A stretch of DNA of 55,580 nt, from contig JAAVBC010000019.1 of NCBI GenBank assembly GCA_014803765.1, positions 1 through 55,580 of the forward strand. The letters run 5' to 3'. Numbering within the stretch: the first letter of the stretch is position 1; each line of letters starts with the position of its first letter. The notes below the pieces were generated by a model. The model worked only from the letters and a program-made list of their open reading frames with translations. It did not search any database and was not told the origin of the DNA. Shown piece by piece: positions 1 to 9,843 of the stretch. Source of the stretch: Bacteroides sp. Its GTDB lineage: Bacteria; Bacteroidota; Bacteroidia; Bacteroidales; Muribaculaceae. The position numbers were made by a program, and so were the translations under genes.

Positions 1-347
1 AGAGCTCATGAGACTCTTAAAGAAGCTGATTACAATGCCCAGGGCGACTACTATAATGCTGCTGTAAATCGTCTATATTATGCTTGCTATTATGCAGCTT
101 TGCATTAATGGTAGCTAATAATCTGGAAGCCTCCTCCCATAAAGGGATTAAAACAATGCTTGGATTAAAATTTATAACGACGGGCTTACTTGAACCTAAG
201 TATGGACGTATTTACCAGCAATTGTTTGAGAATAGGCAGTCCGGAGATTATGAGGATTTTGTTTATTGTGATAAAGAATTGTATGAGATGCTACGACCGC
301 AAGCAGAGGATTTTGTTAATAAAATTTCTCAGATGTTGTGTCGGTAG
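1..347 (+). pseudogene. HEPN-domain protein, 5' end outside window, frameshifted
   Basis: The start lies left of the window. Frame 1 reads a typical HEPN-domain (PF05168) segment ending NRLYYACYYAAL, then meets TAA at 106-108. The homologous continuation (VANNLEASSHKGIKTMLG, then the GDYEDF and AEDFV blocks) is in frame 3 and runs to the stop at 345-347. Adding one T to the TTT at 99-101 would join the two halves, so one base appears to have been lost from a T run. HEPN proteins of this type usually pair with a MNT-type nucleotidyltransferase as a toxin-antitoxin or similar module; the partner would lie just upstream, outside the window. The product looks inactivated unless the shift is a sequencing error or is bypassed. 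The family call is good; the functional state is uncertain. Confidence 0.75.
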
Positions 348-361
348 TTTTTGTATTTTTG
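336..361 (+). promoter_or_regulatory. candidate sigma-ABfr promoter of the Omp28-like gene
   Basis: TATTTTTG at 354-361 fits the Bacteroidota -7 element TAnnTTTG. The nearest upstream TTG (336-338) is only 15 nt away instead of about 20, so the -33 part is weak. The site sits across the end of the HEPN gene, about 75 nt before the ATG at 436. Confidence 0.35.
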
Positions 362-435
362 CATGATGGATAATAATTATCTAATCAACAGCAAATTTTA
401 ACTACTAATATTAACTTATTTAACAGATATTGCCT

Positions 436-2295
436 ATGTCACGAAACTTTCTATTAACTTTAGGAATTTCTGCCCTATCGGCTTTTTCAATGTTTGCTGA
501 CAACGATGGCTCTATAGTCGACTTCAGTTATGCCCAAACCGGACAACAAATTTTGGGATATGGATATTCCCGCACGGATACCTACGAGGTATGTATGCTT
601 GTAAAAGACTCCGGATTAGCGGGAGGAAAGCTTAAAACAATGAGTGTCCCTGTTCCGGCAGCCGGCGGGTGTTCGATTGATCCAAATGTCAAGGTCTGGG
701 TAACTGATAAGCTCACATCCGATCCTTTGGAGAACGAATCGCTTATATACTCAGTTGATGTAACTTCCGATGGTCAAACCATCAATGCTCAGTTTCCGGA
801 TGGGATTATACTCCCCGTTGAGGGAGTATATGTCGGATATACAGTGACAGTCACTGAGCTTCCATCGGGGTATCGAAAATATCCCATGGCGGTAGTGGAA
901 GGTTCCACTCCGGGTTCTCTTTATTTCCGCACTCCGGCTACACAGACTAAATGGGACGAGACGTTCAATCGCACGGAATATATGAGCGCAATGACAGTAG
1001 GAATTGAAAAGGAGATCCGTGAGGTGTCGGTTTATCCTTCACTCCCGACAGATTATCGTGTAGCAAAGAATTCCGAGGCATCCTATCCCGTCACACTGAT
1101 CAATCGCGGTCAGTCGCCAATAAAAGACTTTTCGTATATTCTTTCTGTCGGCGCAGATGAATATCAGGGGAAAATTGAACTTTCTGCCACTCCTGACAGT
1201 GAATTTAAATATGGTGATGAAACGCAAGTTGAAATCCCATTTAAATCCCCCGATATAATCGGGACCTTCCCTGTGTCCGTAGAGATAGCAGAGGTCAACG
1301 GACGCAAAAATGAAGGGGATCCCGCTTCATCAGCTGCAGGTAATTTGATAGTCGCTCCGTTTGTGCCTAAATATCTGCCTCTAGTTGATGAATTTACCGG
1401 TTTTTCCTGCGGCAATTGCCCGGCAGGCTGGGTGGCAATGGAAGAATCAAAGGATCTTTATGGATCGGATTTTGTCTTTATCTGTTATCATTCAGCAGAT
1501 ATGCTGACATCAGGAGTGCGACCTCCCTATAATCCACCCTATGTTCCGGCTTTGAGCATTAACAGAGCTTATCCATCTCCGACTGTCAATGAAGTTTATG
1601 AAGTATTCCCGGGAATTTTCAATACTCCGACAGATGCCGGACTTAAAATTAATCTCTATTGGACAGACAGAACTAAATCCGCACTTCAGGCGGATGTGGA
1701 TGTTTGCTTCATGAAGAGTCAGTCGGCAACTAATTACGACCTTAAGCTTATTCTTGTAGCAGATGGATTGTCAAATCCTTCCTGGGCACAGGACAACTAT
1801 TTCTCCGGTGCGACAGGTAAGACCGGTAAATATTGGCAGATATTTACTCAAGGTGGTGGTAAAATCTATGGTCTTGAATATAACTCTGTCCCGGCGATAG
1901 ACATTCAATATGATGAACTTGACGGGACTATACCATCGTCAGTCAAAGAGTTGGAATTGTATAATCTCAAAGGAGTCTTTGATCTGAAATATGGTGTTTC
2001 TTCCAGAGGTGTAAATCTTGTAGAGAATAAAAACAAATTGAGGGTAATCGCTATTCTAACTAATTCAAAAACAGGTGAATTCATAAATTGCATTTCATCC
2101 GGATATTCAGCGGATGCTCCTTTGGTTGAAGAAGCCGGAATGAATTCAGCTTTAGTTGACTCAGAAATTGCAAGCATTATCTATTATTCTATTGATGGCA
2201 AAAAAATGTCAGAAGCCTCAAAAGGCGAACCATGTATAAAGGTCATAACTCTTTCCGATGGACGAGTGATGACAGAGAAAGTCATTGAAAAGTAG
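436..2295 (+). CDS. Omp28-like secreted protein with thioredoxin-type CxxC motif and C-terminal sorting-like tail
   Basis: A 619-residue exported protein. The ATG at 436 is preferred over an in-frame TTG at 430 because it gives a clean signal peptide (basic start, hydrophobic core, cleavage near FA-DN around residue 21). The middle resembles the Omp28 family of Porphyromonas/Bacteroides: a block EFTGFSCGNCPAGW places a CxxC pair at about C325 and C328, as in thioredoxin folds. The last ~35 residues (YYSIDGKKM, then a short KVITLSDGR strand and TEKVIEK end) look like the C-terminal sorting or anchoring tails found on many Bacteroidales secreted proteins. The role is unknown; a periplasmic or surface redox or adhesin-like function is possible. 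A hairpin terminator follows, so it is probably monocistronic. Confidence 0.75.
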   Translation: MSRNFLLTLGISALSAFSMFADNDGSIVDFSYAQTGQQILGYGYSRTDTYEVCMLVKDSGLAGGKLKTMSVPVPAAGGCSIDPNVKVWVTDKLTSDPLENESLIYSVDVTSDGQTINAQFPDGIILPVEGVYVGYTVTVTELPSGYRKYPMAVVEGSTPGSLYFRTPATQTKWDETFNRTEYMSAMTVGIEKEIREVSVYPSLPTDYRVAKNSEASYPVTLINRGQSPIKDFSYILSVGADEYQGKIELSATPDSEFKYGDETQVEIPFKSPDIIGTFPVSVEIAEVNGRKNEGDPASSAAGNLIVAPFVPKYLPLVDEFTGFSCGNCPAGWVAMEESKDLYGSDFVFICYHSADMLTSGVRPPYNPPYVPALSINRAYPSPTVNEVYEVFPGIFNTPTDAGLKINLYWTDRTKSALQADVDVCFMKSQSATNYDLKLILVADGLSNPSWAQDNYFSGATGKTGKYWQIFTQGGGKIYGLEYNSVPAIDIQYDELDGTIPSSVKELELYNLKGVFDLKYGVSSRGVNLVENKNKLRVIAILTNSKTGEFINCISSGYSADAPLVEEAGMNSALVDSEIASIIYYSIDGKKMSEASKGEPCIKVITLSDGRVMTEKVIEK

Positions 2296-2336
2296 AAATA
2301 TTATTTGCTTAATATTATAGATACTTAATATTATAG

Positions 2337-2379
2337 AAAGAGGTGGATGTCGGTTGATATTCATCTCTTTTGTTTTTTT
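2337..2379 (+). terminator. Rho-independent terminator after the Omp28-like gene
   Basis: A 12-bp stem (2337-2348 with 2359-2370, two G-U pairs) with a 10-nt loop, followed by TGTTTTTTT. It separates the Omp28-like gene from groES. Confidence 0.8.
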
Positions 2380-2498
2380 AATGAATGGCTGATAATCAAA
2401 ATTGGCATAGTATTTGTTAGTTATATAAACAGAAAAAATTGTAGAATCGACAATTAAAAACTTTATAAAGATAAAGACTTTAAATTATTAATAGAACC

Positions 2499-2771
2499 AT
2501 GAATATTAAACCTTTGTTTGATCGTGTGCTTATCGAGCCCACTCCGGCTGAGGAAGTGACCCTCGGCGGTATCATCATTCCTGACACTGCAAAAGAGAAA
2601 CCTCTTAAGGGCAAAGTCGTAGCCGCCGGCGATGGCACTAAAGATGAGCCTATGGTGCTTTCAGTAGGTCAGGAAGTTCTTTTCGGTAAATATGCCGGCA
2701 CCGAACTTGAGCTTGAAGGCACAAAATATCTTATGATGCGTCAGAGCGATGTGCTCGCTGTTATCGGATAA
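2499..2771 (+). CDS. groES: Co-chaperonin GroES
   Basis: A 90-residue cytoplasmic co-chaperonin that forms the heptameric lid on GroEL. The N-terminus ([12 protein letters not shown]), the mobile-loop region ([13 protein letters not shown]) and the ending ([14 protein letters not shown]) are typical, and the length is normal for the family. It lies 75 bp upstream of groEL in the usual groESL order. The ~200 bp upstream is AT-rich; I found neither a clear TAnnTTTG promoter nor a CIRCE inverted repeat, so heat-shock control by HrcA is not indicated by the sequence. Confidence 0.98.
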   Translation: MNIKPLFDRVLIEPTPAEEVTLGGIIIPDTAKEKPLKGKVVAAGDGTKDEPMVLSVGQEVLFGKYAGTELELEGTKYLMMRQSDVLAVIG

Positions 2772-2810
2772 CGTAGCATTCCGATATTAGTGCAAAACGC
2801 TGAATAATAA

Positions 2811-4478
<1,668 letters not shown>

Positions 4479-4513
4479 TCAGAAGTCCGATTACTCTAAG
4501 AAATATATAATAA

Positions 4514-4553
4514 AAGCGCTGTGGAAGCAAATTAGAATGCTTCTGCAGCGCTT
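4514..4553 (+). terminator. groESL 3' hairpin / terminator
   Basis: A 16-bp stem (4514-4529 with 4538-4553, two G-U pairs) with an 8-nt loop, 36 bp after the groEL stop. There is no strong T run after it, so termination may be partial or the hairpin may mainly protect the transcript. Confidence 0.6.
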
Positions 4554-4559
4554 ATCTTA

Positions 4560-4590
4560 TTGTAAAAACGGGATTTTATTTGTAATTTTG
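4560..4590 (+). promoter_or_regulatory. sigma-ABfr promoter directly before the ABC-F gene
   Basis: TTG at 4560-4562, 20 nt, then TAATTTTG at 4583-4590, which matches the Bacteroidota consensus closely. Transcription would be expected to start some 6-8 nt later, at or within a few bases of the ATG at 4595, implying a leaderless or near-leaderless mRNA. Confidence 0.65.
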
Positions 4591-4594
4591 AATT

Positions 4595-6580
4595 ATGGTT
4601 TCAGTGAATAATCTTAGTGTGGAGTTTTCCGCAAAACCTCTTTTTAATGATGTCTCTTTTGTGATAAATAAAAGCGACAGAATAGCCCTTGTGGGTAAGA
4701 ATGGCGCGGGGAAATCCACTCTTTTGAAAATAATTGCAGGTAAGCAGTCCCCTACTTCGGGAAACATCGGATACCCGAATGATGTCACAATCGGGTATCT
4801 TCCTCAGGAGATGAAGACTTCTGATGAGACGACTCTTATAAATGAGACACGCAAAGCATTCTCTTCCCAATTAAAGCGAATGGAGGAGCTTGAAGATGTC
4901 AATCGGCAGTTGGCTGAACGAACCGACTACGAATCCGATGGATATCTTAATCTTATCGAGAAAGCTGAATATCTCAACGAGAGAATCTCCATGGAGGGTT
5001 CTGACAATATGGAGGCTGAGATGGAAAGGACTCTGATCGGACTCGGATTTAAACGTGAGGATTTCGACCGACCGACTTCTGAATTTTCCGGAGGCTGGAG
5101 AATGAGAATCGAGCTTGCAAAAATTCTTTTGCAACGTCCGGATCTTCTTCTCCTTGACGAGCCGACCAACCATCTTGATATTGAATCTATCCAATGGTTG
5201 GAGCAGTTTCTTGCGACCAAGGGTAATGCCGTATTGCTTGTCAGTCACGACAGGGCTTTTCTCGATAATGTGACTAATCGTACGATTGAAATCAACTGCG
5301 GAAAAATCTACGATTATAAAGTCAGCTATACGAAGTTTACGGAACTTAGAAAAGAGCGCGTTGAGCAGCAGCTGCGTGCCTATGAAAATCAACAGAAGCA
5401 GATTGCCGATATCAAGGATTTCATTGAGCGCTTCCGTTATAAAGCAACCAAAGCTGTGCAGGTTCAAAGTCGAATCAAGCAATTGGAGAAGATAGTGCCT
5501 ATCGAAGTTGATGAAGTTGATAACTCCAGGCTAAGACTAAAATTCCCTCCCGCGCCGAGAAGTGGCGATTTCCCCTTGATTCTGACTGACGTCGGTAAAG
5601 CCTATGGCGATCATCAGGTATTTGATCACGCAGAGTTCACGATTCGAAGAGGTGAGAAAGTGGCTTTTGTCGGTAAGAACGGCGAGGGTAAGTCAACACT
5701 CGTTAAGTGTATCATGGGAGAAATTCCTTTCACAGGTGAACTTAAGATCGGACACAATGTCAAAATTGGATATTTTGCACAGAATCAAGCTCAGTTGCTG
5801 GATGAAAATCTTAGTGTATTTGAGACGATAGATCATGTAGCTGTAGGAGATATCCGACTTAAGATCCGTGATCTTTTGGGTGCATTTATGTTTGGAGAGG
5901 GAGATGTAGACAAGAAAGTAAAGGTGTTGAGCGGTGGAGAAAAAACACGTCTTGCAATGCTCAAACTTCTTCTCGAACCTATGAATCTCCTGATTCTTGA
6001 TGAGCCTACCAATCATCTTGACATGCGAACTAAAGATATTCTGAAAGATGCTATTAAAGCTTTTGAAGGAACCGTCATTATTGTAAGCCATGATCGACAG
6101 TTTCTTGATGGACTTGTAGAAAAGGTCTATGAGTTCGGAGGTGGAGAAGTAAAAGAGAATCTCGGTGGCATCTATGATTTTCTTAATCGCAAAAGAATGA
6201 CGGAGCTAAGTGAACTTGAAAAAAGACCGACCGACAGTCGAACCTCCAATAGACCGGAGTCAAATGCTTCTTCAGTCAATCAATCAGCGCAATCAAATAA
6301 CTCTTCTGTGACTCCTGAAGAATCGAAGTCCAAGCGTAAACTCAGTTACGCCGAGCAAAAGGAATTGGACAAGATTCTGAAGCGCGCGGAGAAAAATGTT
6401 AAGGAAGCTGAGAAGCGTATCGGTGAGCTCGAAGAGGAAATCGCAGAAATGGAGGAGAAGATGGCATCAGGTAATGCCGAACCGGAACTTCTTGAAAGAT
6501 ATGCGAAGACTCAGAAAGAACTTGAAAATCAGATGTCGGTTTGGGAGCTCGCTTCCGAAGAGTATGAAAATCTAAAGTAG
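4595..6580 (+). CDS. ABC-F family ATPase (Uup/EttA-like)
   Basis: A 661-residue soluble twin-ABC protein without membrane segments. ABC-F proteins act on the ribosome, not as transporters. Domain 1 has Walker A GKNGAGKST near residue 34, signature FSGGW and Walker B/DEPTNHLD near residue 188. A charged linker follows (~240-310). Domain 2 has GKNGEGKST at ~360, LSGGE and DEPTNHLD at ~469. Residues ~530-570 are Ser/Asn-rich, and ~585-661 form a Glu/Lys coiled coil as in Uup-like members. The start agrees with the conserved opening of Bacteroidota homologues (M-SV-NL-VEF) as I recall it. A good promoter lies immediately before the ATG. The exact subfamily, and hence any antibiotic-protection role, cannot be decided by eye. 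Confidence 0.9.
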   Translation: MVSVNNLSVEFSAKPLFNDVSFVINKSDRIALVGKNGAGKSTLLKIIAGKQSPTSGNIGYPNDVTIGYLPQEMKTSDETTLINETRKAFSSQLKRMEELEDVNRQLAERTDYESDGYLNLIEKAEYLNERISMEGSDNMEAEMERTLIGLGFKREDFDRPTSEFSGGWRMRIELAKILLQRPDLLLLDEPTNHLDIESIQWLEQFLATKGNAVLLVSHDRAFLDNVTNRTIEINCGKIYDYKVSYTKFTELRKERVEQQLRAYENQQKQIADIKDFIERFRYKATKAVQVQSRIKQLEKIVPIEVDEVDNSRLRLKFPPAPRSGDFPLILTDVGKAYGDHQVFDHAEFTIRRGEKVAFVGKNGEGKSTLVKCIMGEIPFTGELKIGHNVKIGYFAQNQAQLLDENLSVFETIDHVAVGDIRLKIRDLLGAFMFGEGDVDKKVKVLSGGEKTRLAMLKLLLEPMNLLILDEPTNHLDMRTKDILKDAIKAFEGTVIIVSHDRQFLDGLVEKVYEFGGGEVKENLGGIYDFLNRKRMTELSELEKRPTDSRTSNRPESNASSVNQSAQSNNSSVTPEESKSKRKLSYAEQKELDKILKRAEKNVKEAEKRIGELEEEIAEMEEKMASGNAEPELLERYAKTQKELENQMSVWELASEEYENLK

Positions 6581-6612
6581 AACAATAAGGTGAGTAATAA
6601 TAATTGATTGAT

Positions 6613-6630
6613 ATTACTTACTTAAGTAAT
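6613..6630 (+). promoter_or_regulatory. 8-bp inverted repeat upstream of the M13 peptidase gene
   Basis: ATTACTTA-CT-TAAGTAAT lies 18 bp before the ATG at 6649. It is operator-like in symmetry, but no regulator is known from this sequence. Confidence 0.3.
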
Positions 6631-6648
6631 AAGAAGATAATAACCTAA

Positions 6649-8691
6649 ATGGATAACGATATGAAATTAAAAAAACTTGCGATGCTGACAGCCGCTGTCA
6701 GTCTGCCCGTAATGGCATTTGCAGAGGGGCAAGGTCATGGCATCGACAAATCAAATTTTGATCCTTCAGCAAATCCTAAAGAGGATTTCTTCCAGTATGC
6801 CTGCGGAGGTTGGATGAAATCACATCCGCTGACTCCGGAATATGCACGTTATGGAATGTTTGATCTTCTTCGTGAGAATGCCCGCACACAGCTCAACGAC
6901 CTTATTCTCGGGCTTAAAAATACTCCCGAAGCCAAGATTCAAGGCACAAATGCCCAAAAAGTCAGTGACATATATGAAATGGGGATGGATTCTGTTCGCC
7001 TTAACAAAGAGGGAGCAGCCCCCCTTAAACCCTTCCTGGAGAAAGTCGCAGGAGCTAATAAGGATAATCTTGAGGAGATTATCGCATGGGAGCATAACGG
7101 AATCGGGGCTTCATTTTTTTCTACCGGTGTTGGCGCTGATATGAATCAGGCTGATATGAATATTATGCATATCGGTGAGACGGGTCTCGGTCTCGGCGAT
7201 CGCGATTATTATCTGGAAGACACTGAAGAAAACCGCAAGCTTCTCGCCGCTTATGATGAGTATCTTCAGAAGATTGCCACTTTGTCCGGTTTTTCTAAGG
7301 AGGATGCAAAAAGAATGGCAAGCAATGTCATAGCACTGGAAAAAGATTTTGCAGCTCATAAAATGACTCGCGAGCAGCGTCGCACACCCTCCCTTCGTAA
7401 CAACATCCACTCTATAGCAGAACTTAAAGAGAAATATCCCAATTTCAAATGGGAAAAATATTTTGAGGCACTGGGTATTCCGGTTCCCGAAAAAGTAAAT
7501 GTAAGTTCTCCTCAGTTCCTTACATACCTCAATGACCTGTTTGCCAACATCTCGGAAGAGCAGTTGAGAGATTATTTGGCACTCGAAGTCATCGGAGAGT
7601 CCACGGGTGTGCTTAGCGATGATTTTACAAATGCCGATTTTGAAATGTTTGACAAGCTTCTTTCCGGAAAGGAGGAACAGGAACCTCGTTGGAAACGCGC
7701 TATGGCAATTCCCAACTCAATGTTTGGAGAGGCTGTCGGGCAGCTTTATGTTGAAAAATACTTCCCGGAGGAGAATAAGAAAGCTATGCAGAAACTTGTA
7801 GAGAATCTGCGGGTCGCATTAGGTCAGCATATCGACAATCTGTCATGGATGAGTGATGAAACAAAGCAGAAGGCTCACGAGAAACTTTCTACGTTCAAGG
7901 TGAAGATCGGTTATCCTGATAAATGGAAAGACTATTCAGCTATCACGATTGATCCTACCAAGTCTTACATGGAGAATTGCTATGAGGCATCCAAATGGTA
8001 TAAGCAGGATAATTACAAGAAGGTCGGCAAACCGGTGGATCAGACTGAATGGTTGATGACTCCACAGACAGTGAATGCCTACTATATGCCGACTACCAAT
8101 GAAATATGTTTCCCGGCTGCAATTCTGCAGGCACCTTATTTCGACAAGGATGCTGATGATGCTCTCAATTATGGTGCCATTGGAGTTGTCATCGGTCATG
8201 AGATGACTCATGGATTTGATGATTCAGGCAGACAGTATGATAAGGATGGCAACCTTAAAGATTGGTGGAAGGAAGAGGACGCTGAAAAATTCAAAGTTCT
8301 TGCCGACGGACTCGCGGCTCAGTTTGACGAGGTAGAGGTTCTTCCCGGTGTACATGCTAACGGTCGCTTTACTCTTGGTGAGAATATTGCCGACCAGGGT
8401 GGATTGAGAGTTGCTATGACTGCTTACCTCAACTCTCTCAACGGCGAAGAAGCTCCGGTAATTGACGGACTGACGGCTGCTGAAAGATTCTATCTTGCCT
8501 ATGCCGGTCTTTGGGCGAACAATATCCGTGACGAAGAAATCGCACGTCTGACAAAATCAGATCCTCACTCCCTTGGACGCAATCGAGTAAATGTGAGCCT
8601 TCGCAATATCGCGCCTTTCTTCGAGGCGTTCGGTATTTCCGAGGGGGACGCAATGTATCGTCCGGAAGAGGAGCGCGTCGTAATCTGGTAA
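6649..8691 (+). CDS. M13 family zinc metallopeptidase (neprilysin/PepO-like), exported
   Basis: A 680-residue gluzincin peptidase that cleaves small peptides, probably in the periplasm or at the cell surface. The HEMTH zinc motif is at residues ~517-521 (VIGHEMTHGFDDSGRQYD) and the third ligand is in GENIADQGG (Glu ~578). The N-terminal M13 domain contains the usual opening (NFDPSANPKEDFFQYACGGW), and the end (YRPEEERVVIW) matches the typical M13 C-terminus. A signal peptide is present; an ATG at 6661 (MKLKKLAM) gives a more usual signal start than 6649, so the true protein may be four residues shorter. It follows the ABC-F gene by 68 bp and is 16 bp before aroE. Confidence 0.92.
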   Translation: MDNDMKLKKLAMLTAAVSLPVMAFAEGQGHGIDKSNFDPSANPKEDFFQYACGGWMKSHPLTPEYARYGMFDLLRENARTQLNDLILGLKNTPEAKIQGTNAQKVSDIYEMGMDSVRLNKEGAAPLKPFLEKVAGANKDNLEEIIAWEHNGIGASFFSTGVGADMNQADMNIMHIGETGLGLGDRDYYLEDTEENRKLLAAYDEYLQKIATLSGFSKEDAKRMASNVIALEKDFAAHKMTREQRRTPSLRNNIHSIAELKEKYPNFKWEKYFEALGIPVPEKVNVSSPQFLTYLNDLFANISEEQLRDYLALEVIGESTGVLSDDFTNADFEMFDKLLSGKEEQEPRWKRAMAIPNSMFGEAVGQLYVEKYFPEENKKAMQKLVENLRVALGQHIDNLSWMSDETKQKAHEKLSTFKVKIGYPDKWKDYSAITIDPTKSYMENCYEASKWYKQDNYKKVGKPVDQTEWLMTPQTVNAYYMPTTNEICFPAAILQAPYFDKDADDALNYGAIGVVIGHEMTHGFDDSGRQYDKDGNLKDWWKEEDAEKFKVLADGLAAQFDEVEVLPGVHANGRFTLGENIADQGGLRVAMTAYLNSLNGEEAPVIDGLTAAERFYLAYAGLWANNIRDEEIARLTKSDPHSLGRNRVNVSLRNIAPFFEAFGISEGDAMYRPEEERVVIW

Positions 8692-8707
8692 ATCAAAAAT
8701 TGAGAAT

Positions 8708-9469
8708 ATGACTCTTTATGGTTTAATCGGAAGGAAGTTAGGACATTCCTTTTCTGCCGATTTCTTCAATAAGAAGTTCGAAAGAGAACATATCAATTCA
8801 AGATATGAATTATTTGAGATTCCCTCTATTGAGGGAATCTCAAATATTCTTTCGGCTCATCCGGATCTGAAGGGACTGAATGTTACTATTCCTTATAAGT
8901 GTGATGTCATCCCCTATCTTGACTATTTGACCGAGGAAGCCAAGGAGATTGGAGCCGTCAATTCTATACGTATTGATTATAGAAATGGCAAACGAATGTT
9001 GACGGGACACAACACAGATGCACCGGGATTTAAAGATGCGCTCCTGCCCTTGATAGAGAAGATTAATGATCGCGATGTTGATATTCGCAAGGCTCTCGTT
9101 TTAGGTCAGGGAGGAGCTTCAAAGGCTGTAATTTATGCTCTGAAATCTTTAGGGATAGAAGTTATAAAGGTGTCAAGAACCCATAGTGAGGAGGCAATTA
9201 CTTATTCCGAGATAACTCCCGGAATGATTAATGAATGCAATCTGATTGTCAATTGCACTCCATTGGGGATGTATCCGAATGTGGACGAATGTCCGGCAAT
9301 CCCCTATCAACATCTGACCGATCGACACCTATGCTTTGATCTTGTCTATAATCCTGAGGTTACAAAATTCATGGTGCTCTCTGCCGAAAGAGGAGCATGC
9401 GTAAGCAACGGATTGCAGATGCTGCATAATCAGGCTATCCTCGCATGGGATTTCTGGAATATACTTTAA
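8708..9469 (+). CDS. aroE: Shikimate dehydrogenase (NADP+)
   Basis: A 253-residue enzyme reducing 3-dehydroshikimate to shikimate in aromatic amino-acid synthesis. The substrate-binding opening GLIGRKLGHSFS, the NVTIPYK block with the catalytic Lys (~residue 65), the NTDAPGF block, the glycine-rich LGQGGASKA cofactor loop and the NCTPLGM motif are all present in order. Length is normal for the family. It is probably cotranscribed with the M13 peptidase gene (16-bp gap). An unusual 16-bp perfect inverted repeat lies inside the coding sequence at 8811-8846. Confidence 0.95.
   Translation: MTLYGLIGRKLGHSFSADFFNKKFEREHINSRYELFEIPSIEGISNILSAHPDLKGLNVTIPYKCDVIPYLDYLTEEAKEIGAVNSIRIDYRNGKRMLTGHNTDAPGFKDALLPLIEKINDRDVDIRKALVLGQGGASKAVIYALKSLGIEVIKVSRTHSEEAITYSEITPGMINECNLIVNCTPLGMYPNVDECPAIPYQHLTDRHLCFDLVYNPEVTKFMVLSAERGACVSNGLQMLHNQAILAWDFWNIL
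8811..8846 (+). repeat. 16-bp perfect hairpin inside the aroE coding sequence
   Basis: 8811-8826 (TATTTGAGATTCCCTC) is the exact reverse complement of 8831-8846, with a 4-nt TATT loop. It encodes part of the YLFEIPSIEGISNILS segment. No T run follows, so it is not a standard terminator. It could fold in the mRNA early in aroE. Confidence 0.8.
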
Positions 9470-9576
9470 ATAAATCTGCACTCAGGTTTTGAGATTACTC
9501 TCTTCTATTATTCATTTCCCCCCTTGTTGTAGCGGGTATAACCAATTTATATATTCACCTTATCTCACTTAAAAGT

Positions 9577-9801
9577 ATGATAAAAAAATATCTGTCAAGA
9601 GAAATTACAATTATTGAAAACGACCGAACAATGCGTGTTTTCAAACTGAGCATAGCGGAAGTAGAGTATGAAGGTGAAAACAAACAATCAAAAATTAAAA
9701 GGATTAAAGTCCGTAGATTCGTAGAAGAAGAGGAAGGAGTGGAATATTTTGACATCCCCCTATTATTCAGCACTCCCGAATTAATAGTAATTGAGGATTA
9801 A
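9577..9801 (+). CDS. Small protein of unknown function (74 aa)
   Basis: I do not recognise a family. The 74-residue product is charged, with a basic patch (KQSKIKRIKVRR) followed by an acidic one (FVEEEEG), and alternating hydrophobic residues that suggest beta strands. It has no signal peptide or membrane segment, so it is predicted to be cytoplasmic. It sits 107 bp after aroE and 42 bp before the phosphoethanolamine transferase-like gene, on the same strand. The opposite frame is also open (9555-9773), but the ATG, spacing and protein-like composition favour this strand. That it is translated is likely but unproven. Confidence 0.55.
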   Translation: MIKKYLSREITIIENDRTMRVFKLSIAEVEYEGENKQSKIKRIKVRRFVEEEEGVEYFDIPLLFSTPELIVIED

Positions 9802-9843
9802 GATAATTGTATAAGAGCTATAAACCTTATTCTTGAAACTTTT

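Noticed and set aside
2296..2498. CIRCE heat-shock operator before groES
   Set aside because: The TTAGCACTC-N9-GAGTGCTAA pattern is absent; only a terminator and AT-rich sequence are present.
4871..5482. 203-codon frame antisense to the ABC-F gene
   Set aside because: The sense strand carries all ABC-F motifs; the antisense product has no recognisable feature.
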